From Bacillota bacterium (GTDB taxonomy: Bacteria > Bacillota > Clostridia > Oscillospirales > Acutalibacteraceae), in NCBI GenBank assembly GCA_023418995.1, contig JAEZYP010000036.1, positions 1 to 60,425 of the forward strand: DNA of 60,425 bases. The letters run 5' to 3'. A model generated the notes under the pieces. The model was not told the DNA's origin. It worked only from the letters and a program-made list of their open reading frames with translations, and ran no database searches. Shown here one piece after another: positions 8,309 through 17,048 of this stretch. How positions within the stretch are numbered: position 1 is the stretch's first letter; the number at the start of each line of letters is the position of its first letter. Made by a program: the position numbers and the translations under genes.

Positions 8309-10894
8309 ATGGACAATGCTTACCAATGGGTACCCTTTTACGAGGCTCTCGCCGACAAATTACTTTCTTATAGCGATAAGCGGAGTGAACTATTCGAATT
8401 AATGAATAAGGTTGCTTCTGAGCAGCCACTGATGAAATACCTCCACTTCGAGCGTGAAGACTGGTGGGAGCCACGTCATCATCATATCGACCCTTTCTCC
8501 GTCATCGGCGTAATGAATCGCGGAACGACAGACACCAACAGAACTGTCTTGGCCAAAGTTCTCGCAGATGCTTTTGATGTCAAACTTCCTACACCTACGC
8601 AGTTCGCGGGAATACCAGTGCTTGACAACAGGAAGTCCTTTTTCGCAGGTGTAGATGAAATTTGGGGCTTATTTGTGCTTGCTATGAACGAAGCTGCTAC
8701 TGGGACGTTCTCAAGCGAGTTTAAGACTGCTTTTGAAAAGGCTATCGCCGTAAGTGGCAATGGTCTTGCTTATATCACAATGGGGCTTTATTGGATTAGG
8801 CCCAATGTCTTTATGCCGCTTGATGGCAACTCACGTTCCTTCGTTGCTAACAAATACGGAATGACTGCCCCAAGCGGAAGTTGTAGCGGTGACGAATATG
8901 TCACATTTTTAAACACACTCAAGGTGAAAATCTCTGAACAATCGCCAAACCTTACATTCCCTGAAATATCATTTACGGCTTGGGATTCAAAGGACTACGC
9001 CTCTGTGAGTACTGCAATGGCAACCGTGGCGGTTAGTGCAGATGAGCAGCTTCAACGGATGGCATTCAAACAGTGGTACGTAAACAACGTCGGTTCGTCT
9101 AATTCCGCTAATACCATCTCAACCGCTATTGGTAAAGCAAAGCTTAAAAACGGACGTGCGGTTTTCTCTATCGCAGTTTTCGACGAACTTGATACAGCAA
9201 TAAAGAACAGCGGCCTTGATGGGTATTTTCAAACCAGTGGTGGCGATTACATAAAGATGGATGCGGTTTTTGACATTGACCCGACTGCCCAGCGAGATGA
9301 TTTGAAAAGCGGAATAAAGCATTATCTCGGCTATCTTAAAAGCATAGGGGTGAACTCATCAAACGGAGCGACCGCTCCATCGAATGCGACATCGGGTCAG
9401 CCAGGTGGTTTCAGAATGGAAAAGAATATCATTTTATTCGGCACACCCGGCACTGGCAAGACGTATAGCACCGTTCAGTATGCCGTTTCCATCATTGAAG
9501 AAAAGCCCGTGGCTGCAATTAAAGCTGAGGATTATGATGCTGTATTTGCCCGTTATTTGAAATACAAGGACGATGGGCTTGTCGCTTTCACGACATTCCA
9601 TCAGTCCTTCGGCTATGAAGAATTTATTGAGGGCATACGTCCGGTGATATCTCTAGAGGAAAAAGCTGAAGCGGTTCAGGAAATCGAGTACGAGGTTCAC
9701 GATGGTGTTTTTAAGGCATTCTGTGATAAAGCAGGTGCACCTATTGGGAGCGGCGCAAGTGTGGACTTAGGTTTTGGCAAGAACCCGACGGTCTGGAAGG
9801 TCTCCCTTGAAGGCACAGGTGACAACCCTACCCGCTCCGAGTGTATGGAGAACAACCACATCCGCATTGGGTGGGACGGCTACGGCAAAACCATATCAGA
9901 TTCCACTGATTATAGCAGCGACGGCGGCAGCACGGTTCTTAATGCTTTTTACAACCGTATACAAATCGGGGACATCGTGTTTTCCTGCTATTCAAGCAAG
10001 ACAATTGACGCTATCGGCGTTGTGACAGGCGAACCAGAATGGCATGATGAGTATCAGCACTACAAGCGGCTTCGTAACGTGAGGTGGCTCGCCAAAGGGA
10101 TAAATGAGGATATTGTTGACCTTAACGCCGGAAAAAGTATGACGCTGTCATCAGTCTACAAATTGTCGGTCTCGGTTTCCGATGCCCTTGATGTGCTTAG
10201 GAAGGTTCAGCCAGCCCTGTTTACCCAAAAGGTCAAAATTCCAAATCGAGTTTTTATTATCGATGAGATCAACCGTGGCAATATCTCTAAGATCTTCGGT
10301 GAGTTGATAACGCTCATTGAGCCGTCAAAGCGCATAGGCGCAAAGGAGCAACTGCGAGCTATCCTCCCGTATTCAGGGCAGAACTTCGGCGTTCCGAGTA
10401 ACGTCTACATAATCGGCACAATGAACACAGCCGACCGCTCCATCGCTTTGATTGATACCGCTCTGCGCCGCAGATTTGGTTTCGTGGAGATGGTGCCGGA
10501 ATCCGCTGTATTGGATAATGTTCTCGTTGATAATGTCGTGGACATCGCCGAGATGCTCAATACAATCAACAAGCGAATAACCGTCTTGCTTGACCGCGAA
10601 CATACCATCGGGCATTCGTATCTGCTGCCCTTGAAAAGGGACCCGTCCATTGAGCGGTTGGCAGATATATTCGAATGCAAGATTGTCCCGCTCTTGCAGG
10701 AATACTTTTACGATGATTACGAAAAAATTCAGCTTGTGCTGGGCGACAACCAAAAACCCGATGACAGCACCCGTTTCATCGTAAAAAAGAACGACGCCAT
10801 GAAGCTGTTCGGGGATGCCGACATTGACTTTCCCGACTATTACGAGATAAACAGCGCGGCGTTTATGAGGATAGATGCATATGCGTTCTTGTGA
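8309..10894 (+). CDS. mcrB: McrB-like AAA+ GTPase with inserted EVE-like domain
   Basis: NTP-driven motor subunit of a McrBC-type modification-dependent restriction system. The 861-residue protein has an unrecognised N-terminal region (1-360) that probably reads DNA, a Walker A motif at 378-385 (GTPGTGKT), a Walker B stretch near 650 (FIIDEINRGN) and the McrB-diagnostic MNTADRS at 705-711. Between Walker A and Walker B lies an extra segment of about 250 residues; part of it (about 485-625) contains NHIRIGWDGYG and DAIGVVTGEPEW and resembles the EVE/ASCH modified-base or RNA-binding fold. GGGAGG precedes ATG 8309. The 3' end overlaps mcrC. Confidence 0.85.
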   Translation: MDNAYQWVPFYEALADKLLSYSDKRSELFELMNKVASEQPLMKYLHFEREDWWEPRHHHIDPFSVIGVMNRGTTDTNRTVLAKVLADAFDVKLPTPTQFAGIPVLDNRKSFFAGVDEIWGLFVLAMNEAATGTFSSEFKTAFEKAIAVSGNGLAYITMGLYWIRPNVFMPLDGNSRSFVANKYGMTAPSGSCSGDEYVTFLNTLKVKISEQSPNLTFPEISFTAWDSKDYASVSTAMATVAVSADEQLQRMAFKQWYVNNVGSSNSANTISTAIGKAKLKNGRAVFSIAVFDELDTAIKNSGLDGYFQTSGGDYIKMDAVFDIDPTAQRDDLKSGIKHYLGYLKSIGVNSSNGATAPSNATSGQPGGFRMEKNIILFGTPGTGKTYSTVQYAVSIIEEKPVAAIKAEDYDAVFARYLKYKDDGLVAFTTFHQSFGYEEFIEGIRPVISLEEKAEAVQEIEYEVHDGVFKAFCDKAGAPIGSGASVDLGFGKNPTVWKVSLEGTGDNPTRSECMENNHIRIGWDGYGKTISDSTDYSSDGGSTVLNAFYNRIQIGDIVFSCYSSKTIDAIGVVTGEPEWHDEYQHYKRLRNVRWLAKGINEDIVDLNAGKSMTLSSVYKLSVSVSDALDVLRKVQPALFTQKVKIPNRVFIIDEINRGNISKIFGELITLIEPSKRIGAKEQLRAILPYSGQNFGVPSNVYIIGTMNTADRSIALIDTALRRRFGFVEMVPESAVLDNVLVDNVVDIAEMLNTINKRITVLLDREHTIGHSYLLPLKRDPSIERLADIFECKIVPLLQEYFYDDYEKIQLVLGDNQKPDDSTRFIVKKNDAMKLFGDADIDFPDYYEINSAAFMRIDAYAFL

Positions 10895-12185
10895 TAAGAG
10901 CTACACCATAACTGAATATGGCGGGTTTACTCGCGGGACGGCATTGTACGGCTATCAGGGGTTGCCGGAGAAAACCTTTGACGCACTTGAAGCCTTCATC
11001 CTCGCCAACAATAAGGGAAATGGAACGGACGCAGTCGAACTGCTGTCGTTATCTGCTCGCCGTGGCGTAGGCAAAATTATCACCGCTCGCAATTATGTTG
11101 GGATGATAACAATGGCCGACGGCACTGTTATTGAGATACTCCCCAAAATAGCTGGCGATAATATTACCGTGGCTGACACAAAGCGAATATTCCTTGAGAT
11201 GCTTAAAACGCTGAAGGACGTGACATTTAAGGACTTCAACGTATCACAACTCCATACCGACCGCCTCGGTCTGCTTGAAATCTTTATCAAGATGTTTCTT
11301 GACGAAGTGGCAGTCCTTACAAAGCAGGGTTTGAAAGCGGCATACACGCCCATCGAGGGAAACGAACGGTTTTACAGAGGTAAGCTGCTGGCTTCCCAAA
11401 ACATCAAGTATAATTTGGTGAGCAAGGAGCGGTTTTTCGTCCGTTACGATGATTTCAGCATAAACAGGCCTGAGAACAGGCTAATAAAGTCTACGCTTGG
11501 CTATCTACTTAAAACAACCAGCAACAGCTATAACAGGCAAAACGCAGCACGGCTCCTGACCTTCTTTGAGGGTGTCGAATATTCCAAGAGCTACGATGAG
11601 GATTTTTCGAAGTCCTTTATTGACCGCAGTATGAACCATTACAATAAGGCACTCTCGTGGTGCCGTGTTTTCCTGCGTGGTAACAGCTTCACTGCCTATT
11701 CGGGAAGCGAGGTAGCATTGGCACTTCTTTTTCCGATGGAGAAAGTTTTCGAGAGCTTTGTGGCTTCCAAATTTCACAAGCACATTGGGAGTAGCGTAAG
11801 CCTACGGACGCAAGATACAAGATACAGCCTGTTTGATAGCCCGACCCGTGCCTTTGCCCTCCGCCCAGACATTGTTTTGGAGTTTGGTGGACATACGGTC
11901 GTTTTGGACACAAAGTGGAAGATGCTCTCCGACAACGCCCGGAACAGCGGGATCTCGCAGTCTGATATGTACCAAATGTACGCTTATAGCAAGAAATACG
12001 ACGCAGATGGTATCGTCTTGCTCTACCCTCATTCAGACGCTGTGAGCCGAAGCGACATAAGGTATACATCTGAGGATAATGTTAAAGTCGATGTTTCTTT
12101 CATCGACCTTCGAAACGCAGACAAAAGCATCACAGACTTGATAGCAGATTCGCTGAAAGCCATAAACAAGGCGGTGACAATATGA
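10881..12185 (+). CDS. mcrC: McrC-like nuclease subunit
   Basis: Nuclease partner of the McrB motor. The C-terminal half carries the PD-(D/E)xK pattern RPDIVLEFGGH-VVLDTKWK, with D330, D343 and K345. The N-terminal half has the beta-rich McrB-contact region (EYGGFTRGTALYGYQGL, then GVGKIITARNYVGMI). Two in-frame ATGs, 10875 and 10881, lie inside the mcrB 3' end; GAGG at 10867-10870 is better spaced for 10881, so I chose that one (434 residues). Overlap with both neighbours indicates coupled translation. The active-site residues look complete. Confidence 0.86.
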   Translation: MRSCDKSYTITEYGGFTRGTALYGYQGLPEKTFDALEAFILANNKGNGTDAVELLSLSARRGVGKIITARNYVGMITMADGTVIEILPKIAGDNITVADTKRIFLEMLKTLKDVTFKDFNVSQLHTDRLGLLEIFIKMFLDEVAVLTKQGLKAAYTPIEGNERFYRGKLLASQNIKYNLVSKERFFVRYDDFSINRPENRLIKSTLGYLLKTTSNSYNRQNAARLLTFFEGVEYSKSYDEDFSKSFIDRSMNHYNKALSWCRVFLRGNSFTAYSGSEVALALLFPMEKVFESFVASKFHKHIGSSVSLRTQDTRYSLFDSPTRAFALRPDIVLEFGGHTVVLDTKWKMLSDNARNSGISQSDMYQMYAYSKKYDADGIVLLYPHSDAVSRSDIRYTSEDNVKVDVSFIDLRNADKSITDLIADSLKAINKAVTI

Positions 12186-13252
12186 ACCCAAATGAAAACG
12201 CCCTAATTCTTAGACCAAGGCAGGCGCTCTTTGACGTGACAGACAAGTCCCTCTATTCGTTTAACGAGCGGGAGGGATTATCGAAGTTCCGAGAAGCCGC
12301 CACCGTGGTAGCTCTTGACAGCTTTTTCTCATTGGCAGATTCGGACGCCGCCAAATTCGTTATATACTTGGGCGAGAAAGTACCGCATATTCAGAACCTG
12401 TTTGATTCATTGAGGGGCAAGAAGGAACTTGTCGCCAAGCTATCAGATAAAGCAAAGAAAAAACTCGCAAGCGGCGAATGGCACTGGGTTACCACAAAAG
12501 ACGGCAGCGATTTGCTGACCACCCTGAAAGACGAAGCAGGGCATTTCGCAGAGCAAATCAAAATCGGCGAGAAAACAATCCGCCCGGATATGATGAATGC
12601 CCTCATTAGTTTAACCCAGCAAAACAATCTTGACGCTCTTACGGACAAGATTGTTGAACTAACGGAGACGGTTGAGAGAATCGCCGCCGGGCAGTACAAC
12701 GACCGCATATCGATGTTCTACGAGGCAAGACAGACCTATATTGAAGCAATGGCTATGTCCGAACCCGAAGACCGCCGAATTGCGCTACTTAATGCAGCAC
12801 ATTCCGCAAACAAGGCGATTTCCTCTTTGCAGCAGACCGTAAAATACGATTTGACCACTTTGCTGTCAGCGAAAGGCAAACTCGGCGACAGAACGAAGCT
12901 GATTGCAAAATGCTTCTCAATTCTTAACGATTCCGTCCAGATTTCGGTTAATTCCTATGCAGCGCTCGGTGAGAATCGTGCATTGCTTGCAGCGGTGATG
13001 TCATACCAGTGTTTTGTGGAGCAAACGCTGTTGGCAATTCCTGAAAAAGCATCGGACAAGAAATACTCTGGCTGTACATTAGCAGAAATAATGTACTCCT
13101 GCGCTGAATTAGGCGGCACCGACTGGATAAATCTTCCTCACGAGATAGTAGAGGCTTGTGAAACGCTTATACAAACCGAGCGTGAAACGATTGCGGTTAT
13201 CGCCGAAGAGTTCGAACCTAAAGAACTTGGAGGGCAAGAAGATGAAGTGTAA
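12182..13252 (+). CDS. Unrecognised helical cytoplasmic protein coupled to mcrC
   Basis: I do not recognise this 356-residue protein. It has no signal peptide and no clear membrane segment, and it looks almost entirely helical, with heptad-like stretches around residues 125-175 (LTDKIVELTETVERIAAG). ATG 12182 overlaps the mcrC stop in an ATGA arrangement, and its own 3' end overlaps the next small gene. Such tight coupling implies that it works with McrBC, perhaps as an accessory or regulatory subunit or as an effector; that is inference. No catalytic motif is visible. Confidence 0.6.
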   Translation: MNPNENALILRPRQALFDVTDKSLYSFNEREGLSKFREAATVVALDSFFSLADSDAAKFVIYLGEKVPHIQNLFDSLRGKKELVAKLSDKAKKKLASGEWHWVTTKDGSDLLTTLKDEAGHFAEQIKIGEKTIRPDMMNALISLTQQNNLDALTDKIVELTETVERIAAGQYNDRISMFYEARQTYIEAMAMSEPEDRRIALLNAAHSANKAISSLQQTVKYDLTTLLSAKGKLGDRTKLIAKCFSILNDSVQISVNSYAALGENRALLAAVMSYQCFVEQTLLAIPEKASDKKYSGCTLAEIMYSCAELGGTDWINLPHEIVEACETLIQTERETIAVIAEEFEPKELGGQEDEV

Positions 13253-13421
13253 GGCTTGTGGCAAGGAACTAATCGGCAAAGAAAAGCTGTTTTGTAAAAG
13301 TTGCTGGTCAAAAGGTACAGACAAGGCGAAAAAAGGTGCGATGGCTGTAGGTGGTCTGACTTTGACCGTAGTGTCGGTTATCGTTACAAAAGGAAAATTT
13401 AAGGGCGGTGGCGACACATAA
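13242..13421 (+). CDS. Small zinc-ribbon protein with one membrane segment
   Basis: A 59-residue protein starting at ATG 13242, inside the 3' end of the preceding gene, with GGAGGGC just upstream. Two CxxC pairs (C3/C6 and C18/C21) form a zinc ribbon. They are followed by a lysine-rich linker and a single hydrophobic segment at about residues 33-50 (AMAVGGLTLTVVSVIV). The tail is positively charged and Gly-rich. A zinc-ribbon head joined to one membrane helix suggests a membrane-tethered small subunit. Its coupling to the unrecognised 356-residue gene suggests that the two are a pair. Function unknown. Confidence 0.6.
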   Translation: MKCKACGKELIGKEKLFCKSCWSKGTDKAKKGAMAVGGLTLTVVSVIVTKGKFKGGGDT

Positions 13422-13457
13422 TGTTTCCATTATACGTGATAGTATGCCTTTCAACAT

Positions 13458-13667
13458 AGTCCGTTAGGACGAGCCATTCTCATAGATGCTCCGGCGGCTG
13501 ATTGACATCAAGGACAAAGAGTCTTGCAAGAGTTTATAGGCTATGCGTTCCGTGTCGGCGACATCGGCTCGGATATTGATAAAATCTTACTGCCTGGTTC
13601 CCATTTTAGGGCGGCTATCGAGATGAAAGCATCAGACTGTTATCGAAAAACCACCGGAATTCTTTGA
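13458..13667 (+). pseudogene. Possible decayed ORF between the zinc-ribbon gene and the helicase
   Basis: This 279-base gap (13422-13700) holds no intact gene. One frame from 13458 to TGA 13665-13667 reads as protein-like sequence (LQEFIGYAFRVGDIGSD), interrupted by a single TGA about 16 codons in. It could be a gene remnant or chance. No family recognised. Confidence 0.2.
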
Positions 13668-13700
13668 GGAGTTTTCGGCGTGGCGTAAAAGAGGTGTCGT

Positions 13701-16523
13701 ATGGCCACACAGATGTTAAAAATAGATGAGGCTATTCTGGAAAGCAATAATATCATTTGTCGCCAGATTAGCCGTCTGGGTGAATCTACAAGAGGCGAGG
13801 TTTCACAGGAAGTCTTAGAATCGCTAAGGCATTTTGTGGAGCATATCCTCCTTAAGGTTTATGCCGACGGCGAGGATATAGAGGATACGCAGGAAAATGT
13901 TAAGGCGGCGGTTAAACATGCAAAGAGTAACTCCAATTTGAAACATTTGTCACGGTTTCACCATTTTCTGCAGGTGTCTGTTTCTCATCGTGCTTTAAAA
14001 GAGCAAAATGCCGAACGGCTGATGCTGAAATATTATGAGTATCTGTTGCAGATTAGGAATTTCTTGCACGATAGTTATTCTCTTGATGTGCTTGCTAACC
14101 TTGAGCAGTTCCCATTGGAAACAGACGAAAGTCTGATAGAGTATTATAAAAAAATCGCTGAAAAGGTTAGAAAATACAATACTCCGATACACGGCGAGTT
14201 CCGTTATGACCGTTTTTACGTGCAGAAAATCAAGCCGTTTTTTGTTGGCGGTAAAATATATTATGAGGTAGCTTTTGTCCCCGCAAATGACAATGCGAGT
14301 AAAACTGATCGTATTATCGCTTTTACCGATATAGAGATAACAAGCTTTTATGCCGTAAAGTTTGCCATAGCCAACAACAGTGTAGAAATCCTCGGCAAAC
14401 ATATGCCCATCCGCATTATTGTGGACTGGGAAGTAAACATTCGACCTTGCGAACTAAAAAACTTCACAGCAATTATTGAAAGGACGCCCAGAGAGTATGG
14501 CAAAGCTGAACAACGCGAACTTAGCCGATATCTAACTGAAACCGGGCTTAGCCTATCGGAAATCATTATGTTTTCTGATGAGGCATTTGTGGCAGTTCGT
14601 GACCGTATTGTGCCTAAAACAGAATCCACGCACTTCTTTGATTGCCTCGAAACTTGCAGGAATCTTATAAATCGGAAAGCAAACGGTAGCAATATACTGC
14701 GATATTTGCTTCACCATATGACAAATAGAATTATTAAAAGTCAATATAAAGAACACTATAAATGGAATTATTATGAAGATCGTTATGAATATGTAGGCGG
14801 AAATTTTAAACTTTCAAATCTTTATTTAGCTTATGAATGCATTCCGTTCGATGATATGCCATTTTGCTCGGGTTTGAAAAGTCACGTTCCGAGCCTTTCG
14901 GATTTGTTTGAATGCCTCGATGCAAGCGGTCGTGAACACGAGGTTTTAGCGTGGATTATTAAAAACAATACAGAACAGCAAGGTATGCTCTTTACTCCGC
15001 TCGAAATAAATGAAGACGGGAAATATAAACTCGGCAATTTTGACGATGTTGCTGCTCTCGTAAAAACGTATAATGAAAAACTTTACGATTCGCCAAAGCA
15101 GCAACTTCGTAAAATGATAATCAAGTACGACCATGTTTTTATTGACAGCTACAAGGAGGATACGGTATCAATCATTAAGACGATTAAAGGCCTTACTCAA
15201 AGCGGCATTGACAACTACGCTAATTTGGTAAGCTACTGGATGCAAACTACCAATCAAGTGAACAGCGAAGAGAAAAAACAAGCCTTGCTCGGAATGTTTA
15301 CCGACTCAAAAGTGGCTCTTATTTATGGTTCGGCTGGAACAGGCAAGTCATACTTGATTAACCATATCTCGCATTTATTTGCTAATAAGTCAAGACTGTA
15401 CTTAGCACAAACAAACCCCGCCGTAAATAATATGAGGCGAAAAGTTACAGCTTCAGCGGATAGTACTTTTATGACAGTGTCGAAATTTACGAACCCATAT
15501 TACAAAGGAAAAACCGAGTTTGACATTCTTATAATCGACGAGTGTAGTACGGTAAACAACCATGATATGAGAACTATTCTCAGTCGAGCGAATTTCGAGT
15601 TACTTGTTTTAGTCGGGGACACCTATCAGATAGAGGCTATTGAGTTTGGCAACTGGTTTGATGCTGTGCGTAGTTTCTTGCCGGAAACCTCTGTATGCGA
15701 GCTAACGAAGCCTTACAGAAGTGATAGCCCCGCTTTATTAAGACTTTGGAGCGATGTCCGAAAAATGGAAGACGATATTTTTGAACTTTTGCAAACATAT
15801 AGCTACTCGGCAAATTTAGACGCAACGATTTTCACTTCCGCTGCTGAAAATGAGATAATCCTATGCCTTAACTACGGCGGTCTGTATGGCATAAACAACA
15901 TCAATCATTTTCTTCAAGAAAGCAATAATGGTAAGGAAATATGGCGGGGCGTTCAGCGTTATAAGGTGGGTGACCCGATTCTGTTTAATGACTCGGCAGA
16001 TAAGTTTTTCACACGAATCGATGACCAAGTTCCTGTTATTCATAACAATATGAAAGGTCGCATTATTGATTTTAAAGTGCTAGACGACGGAAAAGCAAAC
16101 GAAAGTATTCAATTTGATATTGAGATTGACAGACCTCTTATTGAAATGGATGCAAAGAATATGGACTTCACGATTGTAAGGAACGCTGCCAACGGGAATT
16201 CTGTCATACGCTTTGCTATAAACAAAAACAAAAGCACCGATGAAGACGATGACGGCGTTTCAAAAACACTCGTACCGTTCCAAATTGCTTACGCCGTATC
16301 TATTCATAAGGCACAGGGCTTGGAGTACGACTCTGTCAAAGTTATCATAACCGATGAGATTGACGAATTGATAACTCACAGCATTTTTTACACCGCAATA
16401 ACCCGTGCAAGAAAATTGCTGAAAATATACTGGACGCAATCCGTCGAAAAGAAAGTACTTGAACGGATAGAACCGAAGGACAATAAAAAAGATGTGGCAC
16501 TGCTAAGGTTAGAAATAGTCTGA
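13701..16523 (+). CDS. RecD/Pif1-like superfamily 1 helicase with large unrecognised N-terminal region
   Basis: ATP-dependent DNA helicase of the SF1B type. Residues from about 530 to the end form the motor: Walker A at 543-550 (GSAGTGKS), Walker B at D613-E614 (IIDEC), a motif III stretch (VLVGDTYQIE), and motifs V and VI near the C-terminus (SIHKAQGLEYD, then FYTAITRARK). The first roughly 520 residues match nothing I recognise; they start with helices and then pass into a mixed alpha/beta part with many Tyr and Arg. AGAGGTG at about 13689-13695 precedes ATG 13701. Codon use is more AT-rich than in hsdM-mcrC, which suggests a separate origin. It is likely a nucleic-acid-acting defence or repair component. 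Confidence 0.75.
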   Translation: MATQMLKIDEAILESNNIICRQISRLGESTRGEVSQEVLESLRHFVEHILLKVYADGEDIEDTQENVKAAVKHAKSNSNLKHLSRFHHFLQVSVSHRALKEQNAERLMLKYYEYLLQIRNFLHDSYSLDVLANLEQFPLETDESLIEYYKKIAEKVRKYNTPIHGEFRYDRFYVQKIKPFFVGGKIYYEVAFVPANDNASKTDRIIAFTDIEITSFYAVKFAIANNSVEILGKHMPIRIIVDWEVNIRPCELKNFTAIIERTPREYGKAEQRELSRYLTETGLSLSEIIMFSDEAFVAVRDRIVPKTESTHFFDCLETCRNLINRKANGSNILRYLLHHMTNRIIKSQYKEHYKWNYYEDRYEYVGGNFKLSNLYLAYECIPFDDMPFCSGLKSHVPSLSDLFECLDASGREHEVLAWIIKNNTEQQGMLFTPLEINEDGKYKLGNFDDVAALVKTYNEKLYDSPKQQLRKMIIKYDHVFIDSYKEDTVSIIKTIKGLTQSGIDNYANLVSYWMQTTNQVNSEEKKQALLGMFTDSKVALIYGSAGTGKSYLINHISHLFANKSRLYLAQTNPAVNNMRRKVTASADSTFMTVSKFTNPYYKGKTEFDILIIDECSTVNNHDMRTILSRANFELLVLVGDTYQIEAIEFGNWFDAVRSFLPETSVCELTKPYRSDSPALLRLWSDVRKMEDDIFELLQTYSYSANLDATIFTSAAENEIILCLNYGGLYGINNINHFLQESNNGKEIWRGVQRYKVGDPILFNDSADKFFTRIDDQVPVIHNNMKGRIIDFKVLDDGKANESIQFDIEIDRPLIEMDAKNMDFTIVRNAANGNSVIRFAINKNKSTDEDDDGVSKTLVPFQIAYAVSIHKAQGLEYDSVKVIITDEIDELITHSIFYTAITRARKLLKIYWTQSVEKKVLERIEPKDNKKDVALLRLEIV

Positions 16524-17048
16524 CTACAATCTAAGAAATTATCGCCTTCTATGCACTGATTTGTTTCCACGAACAGATAAAGTCATAAAAAGCATTGGAC
16601 ATATTCCCGCGCACGGAGAATACCCCCAATATTGCCTTTGCCCTATTCCCTTGCGCGAAAAATCAGCAAAACACATACCCGACATTAATCTGATGCTATC
16701 GTTCCATGTGGAGACGGTAGTATTGATGTCGCGGGTAAAAGAGTGAATGTACGGAAAACCCAGTAAATAAGCCATTTTTGTGCTTTTGCAGTTTTCAAAC
16801 TGTACTCTTGATATGTGATTTTGCTTATGCACGGAAACAAGTCTATCGGGTCGGATTCCGTTCGCGAAAGAACAGGATTGATAACGGGCTTTCACGACAG
16901 GACAGAATAGATGTTTTGCGTTTTTGGGGCTTGGTGAGAGAACAGGATAGATGTTTTTGAAGTCCTGGCGTACGCGTGGGAACAGGGCGAATTCAATAGC
17001 GATAATTGTTTTTACAATAAGGTATATACTTAATGGGGGGAACTATAA
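16524..17048 (+). other. Intergenic stretch with short spaced repeats
   Basis: No convincing gene is visible in these 525 bases. The right half has imperfect copies of GAACAGGATAGATGTTTT at about 16870, 16900, 16940 and 16980; the last three are spaced exactly 40 bases apart, and a weaker match lies near 16833. The copies are too degenerate for a CRISPR array. A 60-codon frame over them (16778-16960) looks like chance coding. Confidence 0.4.

Noticed and set aside
16830..17010. CRISPR array
   Set aside because: Only four degenerate copies of uneven spacing; repeats are not near-identical and no cas genes are visible.
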